Below, piece after piece: positions 1-6,448 of a DNA stretch of 8,239 bases. This DNA comes from Candidatus Poribacteria bacterium. GTDB lineage: Bacteria > Poribacteria > WGA-4E > WGA-3G. The notes beneath the pieces were generated by a model. That model saw only the letters and a list, made by a program, of their open reading frames with translations. It did no database searches and was not told where the DNA came from. Position numbers and translations under genes: made by a program. Each line of letters opens with the position of its first letter. The stretch's first letter is position 1. Location of the stretch: NCBI GenBank assembly GCA_009845505.1, contig VXZL01000456.1:1-8239 (forward strand), given 5' to 3'.

Positions 1-89
1 TCTGATAGATTGATGAATCAATTTTTTCCTTTGACTGTTTTGAAAATCAATTTTTGATGCGCGAATTTTGGAGACACAACAATTTTTTG

Positions 90-1148
90 TTAATCCACCG
101 GCATCGCGTGTGCCGTGATTTCCACGCCCTGTTCGCTCCAGAATTTATAGGCACCGTGGTGAAGCGGAATGACAAACGCCTTCGGTGCATTCTCGATCGT
201 CATGTCAGCAGCAGCTTGGTTTGTTTGGAGCATCGCCTGATGACCCTCTGATGAGTAAATATGCTTCAGAAGTGCGTAGATTGTCTCCTCGCTTACTGCT
301 TTGTTTGAGATGAGGACTGTCGGCATCAGAATCGTCTTCACCGATTCAACCTTACCTTCATAAGCACCCTCCGGCAGAGAACCAGAGAGATAAAACGGGT
401 ACTTTTCGTAGAAACCGTGCTTTTTCGCAGGTGTGTCGAGATCTATCATACGGATGGATTTAATCGTCGTCAGTTGGATAACAGCACTGTTCGGGACGCT
501 GACAAGCCACTGGAATCCATCTACCTGTCCATCTTGGAGTGCCTCCGCAGCGGCGGTGCCACCTTTGTAAATCGGCGTGAACTCGCCCCAGATACCTGCC
601 AGTTTCGACAACCGTTCTAACGTCTGAGCTGTCCCGGACCCACTCGCTCCAGATGCGATTTTTTTACCAACAATGTCCTCAAATTCATGTACATCGCTGT
701 TTGCCAGTGTTGAAAATTGATCATAGGCGATAAAGAGCAGCGTCACCATCCGGATATTGGTTTTCGGTCCTTCTTCTGCGAAAATTTCTTCTCCATGATA
801 ACCGAGATACGCTTCAGAGGCAAAAACGACACCGAGTCCTTCTGCATCTTCGTTTACGCGCCGCGTATTTTCAATGGATCCCGCTGAGGCTTCAACAGAT
901 ATTTTTATGTGTGGCTCTTTGTGGCTCAGAACGTGACTAACACCGCCCGCAAATTGTGAAAAACTACCACCAATGACACCCCCCATAATCGAGATCCATT
1001 CCCTCTTTTGCGAAGATGCATCCCTTGTTGCAGCTTTTTCTCTCGATTGCTTGTCGCTGCACCCGTAAAAAACGACCAACACAGCCAACGCGACAGATAT
1101 GAATAGATGAAGTTCGTTATGATATGCAAATCTACCTTTTGTAAACAT
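90..1148 (-). CDS. TAXI family TRAP transporter solute-binding lipoprotein
   Basis: Predicted 352-residue extracytoplasmic solute receptor of the TAXI (TRAP-associated extracytoplasmic immunogenic) family, which binds a small organic acid or amino acid and hands it to a fused DctQM membrane protein. Residues 13-30 form a hydrophobic signal ending in F-Y-G-Cys30, a plausible lipobox, so the mature protein is probably membrane-anchored. A mature lobe starts near residue 52 with IMGGVIGGSF. SGASGSGTAQTLERL (167-180) and YKGGTAAAEALQDGQVDGF (194-212) are typical of TAXI proteins, as is the C-terminal HHGAYKFWSEQGV (330-342). The ATG at 1148 is preceded by AAAGGAAA (1153-1160), which supports this start. 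The length fits the family. No TRAP permease gene lies next to it; the gene is divergent from the block at 1404. The substrate cannot be told from sequence. Family assignment is strong. Confidence 0.9.
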   Translation of the reverse strand: MFTKGRFAYHNELHLFISVALAVLVVFYGCSDKQSREKAATRDASSQKREWISIMGGVIGGSFSQFAGGVSHVLSHKEPHIKISVEASAGSIENTRRVNEDAEGLGVVFASEAYLGYHGEEIFAEEGPKTNIRMVTLLFIAYDQFSTLANSDVHEFEDIVGKKIASGASGSGTAQTLERLSKLAGIWGEFTPIYKGGTAAAEALQDGQVDGFQWLVSVPNSAVIQLTTIKSIRMIDLDTPAKKHGFYEKYPFYLSGSLPEGAYEGKVESVKTILMPTVLISNKAVSEETIYALLKHIYSSEGHQAMLQTNQAAADMTIENAPKAFVIPLHHGAYKFWSEQGVEITAHAMPVD

Positions 1149-1166
1149 AAGATTTCCTTTTGCGTT

Positions 1167-1194
1167 TGTATATTACATAGTTATCAGTTGTCAG
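1167..1194 (-). promoter_or_regulatory. Possible promoter of the TAXI gene
   Basis: On the minus strand CTGACA (1189-1194) and TATACA (1167-1172) are separated by 16 bases, a weak match to a sigma-70 promoter, about 20 bases upstream of the start codon. The -35 box lies inside the left arm of the inverted repeat at 1177-1267. The match is modest, and AT-rich intergenic DNA often yields such pairs. Confidence 0.3.
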
Positions 1195-1267
1195 TCCAGA
1201 GATATTGGTAGTGTTTACAGAATTCGCAACTGCCGCAAGAGACTCTTAACCGATAACTGATGACTAT
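1177..1267. repeat. Imperfect 18-base inverted repeat in divergent intergenic region
   Basis: The left arm at 1177-1194 (ATAGTTATCAGTTGTCAG) matches the reverse complement of 1250-1267 at 15 of 18 positions. Two of the three differences would be G-U pairs in RNA. The arms enclose 55 bases with no clear gene or motif. It could be a small dispersed repeat or a MITE-like remnant, or the structured leader of a transcript. Whether it is repeated elsewhere in the genome cannot be seen here. Confidence 0.55.
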
Positions 1268-1334
1268 AAGAATACCAGATATTTTCTCATCTTTCAAGAG
1301 TTTTCTGATGTGATTACGAGAAGCATAAATTTGC

Positions 1335-1363
1335 TTGATAAATGTCTACGAAACTGTTAAACT
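1335..1363 (+). promoter_or_regulatory. Probable sigma-70-like promoter of the CsgG-like/xylF/permease block
   Basis: TTGATA (1335-1340; 5 of 6 with TTGACA) is followed after exactly 17 bases by TAAACT (1358-1363; 4 of 6 with TATAAT). Transcription would begin near 1370, leaving a leader of about 34 bases that contains the ribosome binding site of the gene starting at 1404. This makes the in-frame TTG at 1371 unlikely as a start, because it would sit at about +1. Confidence 0.5.
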
Positions 1364-1383
1364 TTAAGAGTTGGACAAAGAAA

Positions 1384-1391
1384 AAAGGAGG
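1384..1391 (+). promoter_or_regulatory. Ribosome binding site that decides the start at 1404
   Basis: AAAGGAGG is a near-perfect Shine-Dalgarno sequence, 12 bases before the ATG at 1404. An upstream in-frame TTG (1371) would place this site inside the coding sequence, so the ATG is preferred. Confidence 0.7.
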
Positions 1392-1403
1392 CGACAAAGA
1401 ACA

Positions 1404-2690
1404 ATGAGACGTTTCTGTGCGCATCTGTTACTGGTCGGATTCAGTCTGTGCTTCATTATCGGTCCTATTGCTGTTAGTGACGCGACGACAAAAAAACGTA
1501 TTGCTGTAATCTATTTTGAGGACCACAGTCGGTTTGATTCACCTACTGGATGTGGTTGTGTGCCGGGCTTCATTGGGAGTATGTTTGGCACGAAGAAACG
1601 GTGGGATTTGGGGGCGGGGTTCCCCAAAATGCTTAATCGGAAGTTAGTTGAAACGACCGTATATGAACCGGTGAGTGAGGATGAACTCTTAGATGCCATG
1701 GGATTTATGGAACTCTCGCGGCCGATCTTAAGGAAGTTGGATCAGGCGCAACGTGCTGAACTGGCGAAGCGTTTAAAGGCAGATGTGCTTGTAATGGGAG
1801 ATATCCGAAGGTTTAACCAAGAGCGTTTAAGGGCTAACGCTTCTCGGACCCTACGGGAGGGTGGACGTGAAGCACAGCGAGGCAGTGCCAGTGCCAGTTA
1901 TATGGCGCCTGTCATTTTACGCGGTTCTTTCCATCGTGTCACGGTTGAACTGAATATGAAATTTTATAATGCTTCCGGCAGTGTAGTCGCTGAACCTCGC
2001 ATTTCTACCAGTGGCGACCATTCGTATGCTGGTACAAAGATCGCTTCCCTTGAAGCGAGTGTGACGGAAGAAGGCACGAACCTCACATTTGGTCAGACAC
2101 CAGACACGCAACGGGCAAATCCGCGGCCGATTGTCAAACCGACGGAGTTGAATCAAATCCAATTTGCGAGTGCCGAATACGACAGAACGCTTTTCGGTAT
2201 GGTAACGAATCAAGCGCTCATCAAAGTCGTGTTAGCACTTCGTGATAACGTCGGACCCAATTTCATTACGCCTTGGGAGTCGAAAACTGAAACCCCGAAA
2301 AAAGCACAGGAAACTGCTGAGAAAGCAGCAGGAAAAATAGTCGATGGACCTATCAAAGGGAAAATCCAATATGTAGATAACGAGAACCTTGATAAAATTT
2401 ATATCAGTATTGGGTCTAACAGAGATATCGCTATTAACCAAGAATTTGCTGTCTATACCAGAGGCAAACCCGTGCGCGACCTTGATACTGGTGAAATCCT
2501 CACCTACCTCGAAAAACAGGTAGCAGTTGTGGCGGTTTCTGAAATCCTGAATGATAAGATTTCCATATTCCGTGTCGTTGAAATGACGGAAGATCTCAAA
2601 ATCGGCGACGTTGTTCGCGAAATTACCGCTGATGCTGACGCGTCTGCACAATCCGATCCTGAAGCAGATGCGGCTGAAGAAGAGAAATAG
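1404..2690 (+). CDS. CsgG-like envelope protein with FlgT C-terminal-like domain
   Basis: Predicted 428-residue exported protein. Residues 1-27 look like a signal peptide (MRR, then a hydrophobic core, cut probably after SDA). Residues 31-140 resemble the CsgG family core: KRIAVIYFED (31-40) as the first strand, then a helix with MLNRKLVETTVYEPVSEDELLDAM (76-99) and a LAKRLKADVLVMGDI segment (120-134) like the LGADYLITG region of CsgG relatives. Residues 315-406 look like the FlgT C-terminal domain: GKIQYVD, an IYISIGSNRDI strand-turn, EFAVYTRGKPVRDLDTGEIL and KIGDVVRE (399-406). The tail from 409 is acidic and low-complexity. CsgG itself is a lipoprotein pore for curli; here there is no lipobox and no other curli gene, so a curli role should not be assumed. 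A Cys50-Gly-Cys52 insert precedes a glycine-rich loop. It heads the block with xylF 20 bases downstream. Domain calls are by eye. Confidence 0.65.
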   Translation: MRRFCAHLLLVGFSLCFIIGPIAVSDATTKKRIAVIYFEDHSRFDSPTGCGCVPGFIGSMFGTKKRWDLGAGFPKMLNRKLVETTVYEPVSEDELLDAMGFMELSRPILRKLDQAQRAELAKRLKADVLVMGDIRRFNQERLRANASRTLREGGREAQRGSASASYMAPVILRGSFHRVTVELNMKFYNASGSVVAEPRISTSGDHSYAGTKIASLEASVTEEGTNLTFGQTPDTQRANPRPIVKPTELNQIQFASAEYDRTLFGMVTNQALIKVVLALRDNVGPNFITPWESKTETPKKAQETAEKAAGKIVDGPIKGKIQYVDNENLDKIYISIGSNRDIAINQEFAVYTRGKPVRDLDTGEILTYLEKQVAVVAVSEILNDKISIFRVVEMTEDLKIGDVVREITADADASAQSDPEADAAEEEK

Positions 2691-2710
2691 ATTCTCTAAA
2701 GGAGTGCTAT

Positions 2711-3820
2711 ATGATACAGCTCTCAACTTTTTACAGCAAGATTTGTGTAAAAGCCACATTGCTCTTCTGCTTTTTGGCAGTGGGTCTCGTAGTACTATTC
2801 GGATGCGATACTCCGAATACGCAAAGGAAAAGCGACACAGCGGATTCTACCGGCACGCCTTCTTCAGATGCGGTGGACAAAAAGATTAAAATCGGTTTAT
2901 CCATGGATTCCTTACGGGTAGAGCGATGGCAAAAGGATAGGGATATCTTCATAGCCGAAGCAGAAAAACTCGGTGCTGAAGTTATTGTTCAATCTGCTGA
3001 TGGCGATGAACGGCGACAAAATGAACAGGCAGAGAACATGATTACACAAGGTGTGGATGTCCTCGTCGTCATTCCCAAGGACAGTGTTGCTGCCGCCCAA
3101 ATTGTCCAAGCCGCACATGCAGAAGGGATCAAGGTGATTGCCTACGACCGCTTGATTCGTGAGAGTTCACCCGATCTTTATATTTCTTTTGACAACGAGA
3201 AAGTCGGGTATTTGCAAGCCGAATATCTGCTGCGTCAGAAACCGGAGGGGGACTATTTCCTACTCGGTGGGGCACCGACGGACAATAATGCCCAACTCCT
3301 GCGGAAAGGTCAGATGCGTGCTTTGCAAGCTGCAATTGATAGTGGCGACATCCGATTAGTGGCAGATGGTCAACATTGGGCAGTCAATTGGGATCCACGC
3401 GACGCACTCAAGAAGGCGGAACAGGTCTTAACGCAGACAAACAATCAGATAGACGCTGTTGTCGCTTCTAATGATGGGACTGCGGGTGGTGTCATCCAAG
3501 CACTTGAAGGACAAAACTTGGCGGGGAGTGTCCTCGTTTCTGGACAGGATGCGGAACTCGCTGCGTGTCAGCGGATTGTCAAAGGCACACAAACAATGAC
3601 GGTTTATAAACCGATTCATCTCATCGCAACCAAAGCGGCGCAGGCTGCCGTTGCACTCGCAAAGGGTGAAACAATCGCTGAAGCCACGCAGACCGTTAAT
3701 AACGGCAAAATTGACGTGCCATCAATCCTACTTACGCCTATCCAAGTTGACAAAATGAACCTTGATGAAGTCGTCATTAAAGACGGATTTCACACACGCC
3801 AAGCCGTTTATCAGGAATAG
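2711..3820 (+). CDS. xylF: D-xylose ABC transporter substrate-binding lipoprotein (XylF type)
   Basis: Predicted 369-residue periplasmic sugar-binding protein of the XylF type (periplasmic binding protein family 4). It follows Escherichia coli XylF closely from residue 58 on: KIGLSMDSLRVERWQKDRDIF (60-80), the ENMITQGVDVLVVIP strand, YDRLI (145-149), YISFDNEKVG, a GGAPTDNN loop, VVASNDGTAGG, SGQDAE, GTQTMTVYKPIH and a C-terminal VIKDGFH. These include the Arg, Asp/Asn, Trp and Lys positions that line the sugar pocket in that family. Unlike E. coli XylF it is a lipoprotein: residues 15-31 are hydrophobic and end in L-F-G-Cys32, with Asp at +2, followed by a Ser/Thr/Asp-rich linker (33-57). GGAG (2701-2704) lies six bases before the ATG. 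XylG and XylH are not in the window; the next gene is a peptide-type permease. Xylose is the likely ligand but a related pentose is possible. Confidence 0.92.
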   Translation: MIQLSTFYSKICVKATLLFCFLAVGLVVLFGCDTPNTQRKSDTADSTGTPSSDAVDKKIKIGLSMDSLRVERWQKDRDIFIAEAEKLGAEVIVQSADGDERRQNEQAENMITQGVDVLVVIPKDSVAAAQIVQAAHAEGIKVIAYDRLIRESSPDLYISFDNEKVGYLQAEYLLRQKPEGDYFLLGGAPTDNNAQLLRKGQMRALQAAIDSGDIRLVADGQHWAVNWDPRDALKKAEQVLTQTNNQIDAVVASNDGTAGGVIQALEGQNLAGSVLVSGQDAELAACQRIVKGTQTMTVYKPIHLIATKAAQAAVALAKGETIAEATQTVNNGKIDVPSILLTPIQVDKMNLDEVVIKDGFHTRQAVYQE

Positions 3821-5005
3821 TTGTCAGTCGAAATGCCTATTTTTTTATTTGGAATAGATACTGGAGACATCGGCATTGGGGACCGACTTGGGTGGGTGTG
3901 GCACTCTGATGCGTATCAGAACATCGTCATTATTATCTTGGGGGTCATTATAGGATGGCTCCTTCGCTACGCCTCTCGACAGGAGTATTGGCGGAATGCT
4001 GTTCGGCAAATTCGCGGAAATCGGATTGCCATTGTCTGCTTCTTTATTCTTTTGGGATATCTTCTCATCGGGGGCTTGGATAGTATCTCCTGGCGGGATC
4101 CTTTGTTTAACCAAGAAGGTGTTCTGACACGCAGCGAAAGCAGGCGGGTTGTTTACAGACCGAGGTCTCTCAGTCTCCTTGATAGACTTTGCACGCCGCT
4201 TCGAGAGCGGACCGAGAAAACCTATTCCGCACCCTTAGCAACGCACCTATATGCCAAAAGTACCGTTCAGACCCCTGATGGACAAACAGCTCGCGAGTAT
4301 CCGCCGCTCGCGTATCCACGCACACACCTTTTGGGCACCGACAAAGTCGGTAGCGATGTCTTCTATCGTGCCTTAAAAGGCATCCGAACCGGACTCATCA
4401 TCGGCGGATTTACCACCTTGCTTCTTGTGCCTTTCGCCATATTTTTTGGTGTTATTGCTGGCTACTTTGGTGGCTGGATAGATGATGCCGTTCAGTATAT
4501 CTACGCCACACTTGATTCGATCCCCTCTATCCTTCTTATTGTTGCCTTCATGCTCCTTTTCGGACAAGGGTTGTTCAATCTCTGCCTCATCATGGGAATC
4601 AGCGGTTGGACGGGGTTGTGTCGTATCTTGCGCGGCGAGACTTTGAAACTCCGAGAATTAGAATACGTGCAAGCCGCTGAAGCCTTCGGTGTGCACCGTG
4701 GATTCATTATTCTCAAACATCTCGTTCCGAACCTTATGCATATCGTGCTAATCACCTCTATCTTAGGGTTTAGCAGATTCGTGCTGGCGGAAGCGGTGCT
4801 GAGTTATCTCCAAATCGGTGTTGATCCGACAATGGGAAGTTGGGGGAATATGATTAACACGGCGCGTTTGGAACTCGCCCGTGATCCGATTGTCTGGTGG
4901 AATCTTGCCGCGGCGTTTGTCTTCATGTTCGGGTTGGTACTACCGGCGAATCTGTTCGGCGACGCTGTCCGCGATGCCTTGGATCCGAGATTGAGGACGG
5001 AGTAG
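3821..5005 (+). CDS. DppC/OppC-type ABC transporter permease
   Basis: Predicted 394-residue inner-membrane permease of the binding-protein-dependent (BPD_transp_1) class used for peptides, nickel and some oligosaccharides. LGTDKVGSDVFYR (171-183) is the hallmark of the DppC/OppC branch. The EAA loop that contacts the ATPase is E281YVQAAEAFGVHRG-ILKHLVPN (281-304), and the C-terminus NLFGDAVRDALDPRLR (378-392) is typical. About five membrane segments lie in the core (roughly 190-215, 230-265, 305-330, 358-378). Two further hydrophobic segments precede it (about 33-50 and 68-86), then a polar insert of about 80 residues (90-170); usual relatives have a single N-terminal segment, so the architecture is extended. 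The TTG at 3821 directly follows the xylF stop; an ATG at 3833 is an alternative start, and neither has a strong ribosome binding site. No DppB partner or ATPase is in view. Confidence 0.88.
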   Translation: MSVEMPIFLFGIDTGDIGIGDRLGWVWHSDAYQNIVIIILGVIIGWLLRYASRQEYWRNAVRQIRGNRIAIVCFFILLGYLLIGGLDSISWRDPLFNQEGVLTRSESRRVVYRPRSLSLLDRLCTPLRERTEKTYSAPLATHLYAKSTVQTPDGQTAREYPPLAYPRTHLLGTDKVGSDVFYRALKGIRTGLIIGGFTTLLLVPFAIFFGVIAGYFGGWIDDAVQYIYATLDSIPSILLIVAFMLLFGQGLFNLCLIMGISGWTGLCRILRGETLKLRELEYVQAAEAFGVHRGFIILKHLVPNLMHIVLITSILGFSRFVLAEAVLSYLQIGVDPTMGSWGNMINTARLELARDPIVWWNLAAAFVFMFGLVLPANLFGDAVRDALDPRLRTE

Positions 5006-5032
5006 ACAACCAATTTTTTCCGTCCGCTTAAA

Positions 5033-5066
5033 AACAAACAACAGGCATTGCTACCCGTTGTTTGTT
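5033..5066. terminator. Bidirectional Rho-independent terminator at a convergent junction
   Basis: AACAAACAAC (5033-5042) pairs perfectly with GTTGTTTGTT (5057-5066); a GG/CC pair inside one mismatch extends the stem and leaves an 8-base loop. Leftward transcripts (ferritin) end in a TTTTT run at once after the stem; rightward transcripts (permease) run into ATTTTC. It lies between the permease stop at 5005 and the ferritin stop at 5090, as expected for a shared terminator. Confidence 0.75.
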
Positions 5067-5089
5067 ATTTTCAACCTGTTCTGGCAAGA

Positions 5090-5551
5090 TTACTCTTTCT
5101 CATATTCCTTGAGGAATCCTCTGAACTCCCGGCGGTGCTTTTCCTCATCGGCGAGGAGTTTGATGCAGAGGTCTTGCGTAACGTAATCTATGCCATCGCA
5201 TAGGCGAATAATCTTATTGTATTGTTCAATCGCAGCGTCTTCCGCTTCAATGACCCCGTGAATTGTTGCGACGACATCGGTTGAATCTTCCGGCGGTTGG
5301 AGTGATGCCTGTTCCGGTTTAAAGGCGAATGAGCCCGGAACCCGTCCGTCAATCTCCTTGATTCGCTCGGCAAGTTCCTGCGCGTGTGTGATTTCCGTCT
5401 GGATATCCGCTGCTAAGGATTTCTTAATTTCTTCGGCACGGATGCCATCTAAGTCAACAGAAATTGCCAGATAATTAATCGTTGCTTCTAACTCCAACCA
5501 ATAAGCACGAATCAGTTCGTCGATAATTGTTTCTCTTCTTGCGTTTTCCAT
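5090..5551 (-). CDS. Ferritin-like di-iron protein (bacterioferritin-related, probably without heme)
   Basis: Predicted 153-residue four-helix protein of the ferritin-like superfamily, for iron oxidation and storage or detoxification in the cytoplasm. Alignment by eye with E. coli bacterioferritin gives all six di-iron ligands: Glu20, Glu53, His56 (E-I-T-H), Glu102, Glu136 and His139 (E-E-K-H). The Met that binds heme in bacterioferritin (Met52, next to the first metal Glu) is Ile54 here, so heme binding is unlikely. The ATG at 5551 is chosen because AGGAG (5557-5561) lies five bases upstream; a longer in-frame reading back to 5698 would overlap the preceding ATPase gene and lacks a ribosome binding site. 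It follows the heme-uptake genes on the same strand after 116 bases, with its own probable promoter, and ends at a terminator hairpin. Cys118 and Cys129 have no assigned role. Whether it forms a 24-mer shell is not known from sequence. Confidence 0.85.
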   Translation of the reverse strand: MENARRETIIDELIRAYWLELEATINYLAISVDLDGIRAEEIKKSLAADIQTEITHAQELAERIKEIDGRVPGSFAFKPEQASLQPPEDSTDVVATIHGVIEAEDAAIEQYNKIIRLCDGIDYVTQDLCIKLLADEEKHRREFRGFLKEYEKE

Positions 5552-5556
5552 TTTTT

Positions 5557-5561
5557 CTCCT
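5557..5561 (-). promoter_or_regulatory. Ribosome binding site of the ferritin-like gene
   Basis: AGGAG on the minus strand, five bases before the ATG at 5551. It decides the start codon against four in-frame Met codons upstream (the longest reading begins at 5698), for which I see no comparable site. Confidence 0.75.
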
Positions 5562-5606
5562 ATTGTAGATGATTGCGTTTTCATTAAACTGTTAACTTCC
5601 ATTATT

Positions 5607-5635
5607 AGTTTACCATAGGTTGAAACGCATTTCAA
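5607..5635 (-). promoter_or_regulatory. Probable promoter of the ferritin-like gene
   Basis: On the minus strand TTGAAA (5630-5635) is followed after 17 bases by TAAACT (5607-5612), giving a leader of about 50 bases to the ATG at 5551. The -10 hexamer is identical to the one proposed at 1358-1363. It suggests the ferritin can be transcribed apart from the heme-uptake genes. Confidence 0.5.
5620..5635. promoter_or_regulatory. Palindrome TTGAAA-N4-TTTCAA over the ferritin -35 box
   Basis: A perfect 6-4-6 inverted repeat (TTGAAACGCATTTCAA) whose right arm is the proposed -35 hexamer. A dimeric repressor bound here would block RNA polymerase. Iron control is an attractive guess because of the gene it precedes, but the site is not a recognisable Fur box, which is longer and AT-richer. 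Confidence 0.4.
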
Positions 5636-5667
5636 GCCTTTTTGTTTCAGAAGTATAGATGACCCTT

Positions 5668-6438
5668 CTACGGAGTCCTCAGACTCGGCATCACCCACGG
5701 ATAGCCTTGTGGATGTGGCAGTACCTCAAAGGGAATACCGTAAGTTTCTGATAGTAAATCCAAAGTTAGCACCTTTTGAGGTGGACCGCACGCAACAGAA
5801 ACCCCATCTTTTAATAACAGCAGTTGGTCAGCATACATTGACGCGAGATTCAGGTCATGGATTGCTGTAATAACGGTTTTTCCTCGCGCACAAATCGTTT
5901 TGCACAAGTTAAGTATCTGGACTTGGTGCTTTGGGTCTAAGTGGTTGGTGGGTTCATCCAGTAAAAACAGCCCTGGGACTTGTGTGAGGATCCGTGCCAA
6001 GTCGACCCTGCTCGCTTCGCCACCAGAGAGTGTTGGATAGAGCCGCTCTTCAAATATGTCGGCTTCGACTTGCTGCAGTGCTTCTCTGGCAATTGAGATG
6101 TCGTTATTGGTTTCTTTTGTGCCGTTGAGGTACGGATGTCGTCCAAACAGTGCAACCTCCAAACTGGTAAAAGGGAAATTTATATCACGTTTTTGTTGGA
6201 GATAGGCTCGGAGGTGTGCTAATTCTTTTGGTTCGTAATTACAAATGGGCTTGTCGAATATCCGAATTTCGCCCGTCGTTGGTGAAAGTTCCCCAGAAAT
6301 TAGCCGAAGGAGTGTCGATTTCCCGGCACCGTTTGGACCGACAAGACCCCATAAGACACCGTTTTCGATTGTAACGTTGATGTCACGAATTAACCAATGT
6401 CCACTAATGCAGTAACTTACCTGTTTCAGTTCAATCAT
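5668..6438 (-). CDS. hmuV: Heme (or B12/siderophore) ABC transporter ATP-binding protein, HmuV type
   Basis: Predicted 256-residue cytoplasmic ATPase of the FecCDE/BtuD/HmuV class that powers import. Walker A is GPNGAGKST (34-42), the Q-loop glutamine lies in YLQQKRD (79-85), the signature is LSGGEASRV (137-145), Walker B is LFLLDEPTNHLDP (157-169) and the switch His is His194 (AIHDLN). The LAR-L-Q stretch right after the signature (148-153) resembles HmuV proteins. The ATG at 6438 is chosen because AGGAAA (6445-6450) lies six bases upstream, overlapping the stop of the permease gene; a longer reading to 6507 would overlap that gene. The ten-base gap and shared strand indicate translation from one transcript with the permease and the binding protein. 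Length is normal. Heme specificity is inferred mainly from the binding protein next door. Confidence 0.88.
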   Translation of the reverse strand: MIELKQVSYCISGHWLIRDINVTIENGVLWGLVGPNGAGKSTLLRLISGELSPTTGEIRIFDKPICNYEPKELAHLRAYLQQKRDINFPFTSLEVALFGRHPYLNGTKETNNDISIAREALQQVEADIFEERLYPTLSGGEASRVDLARILTQVPGLFLLDEPTNHLDPKHQVQILNLCKTICARGKTVITAIHDLNLASMYADQLLLLKDGVSVACGPPQKVLTLDLLSETYGIPFEVLPHPQGYPWVMPSLRTP

Positions 6439-6448
6439 TGTTTGTTTC

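Noticed and set aside
9..27. ATTGAT-GA-ATCAAT followed by six T, a possible terminator on the plus strand
   Set aside because: The stem is short, AT-only apart from one G/C pair per arm, the loop is too small, and no gene is visible to its left for it to end.
2232..2759. 175-residue minus-strand open frame opposite the CsgG-like and xylF genes
   Set aside because: It spans two genes on the other strand, is rich in Phe, Arg and Cys without domain features, and has no ribosome binding site I can support.
3819..3829. 11-base match AGTTGTCAGTC to the left arm of the inverted repeat (1186-1196)
   Set aside because: Several 11-base matches are expected by chance in 8 kb, and no inverted partner is found near it.
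5586..5595. AAACTGTTAA shared with the promoter region at 1351-1360
   Set aside because: Ten AT-rich bases shared between two promoter regions are within chance, and their orientation relative to the genes differs.
5671..5686. Hairpin GAGTC-TGAG-GACTC at the end of the ATPase gene
   Set aside because: It lies inside the coding sequence, has only five base pairs and is not followed by a T run.
5552..5698. N-terminal extension of the ferritin-like gene to 5698 (49 more residues)
   Set aside because: It overlaps the end of the ATPase gene, has no family similarity, crosses the proposed promoter, and the ATG at 5551 has a strong ribosome binding site.
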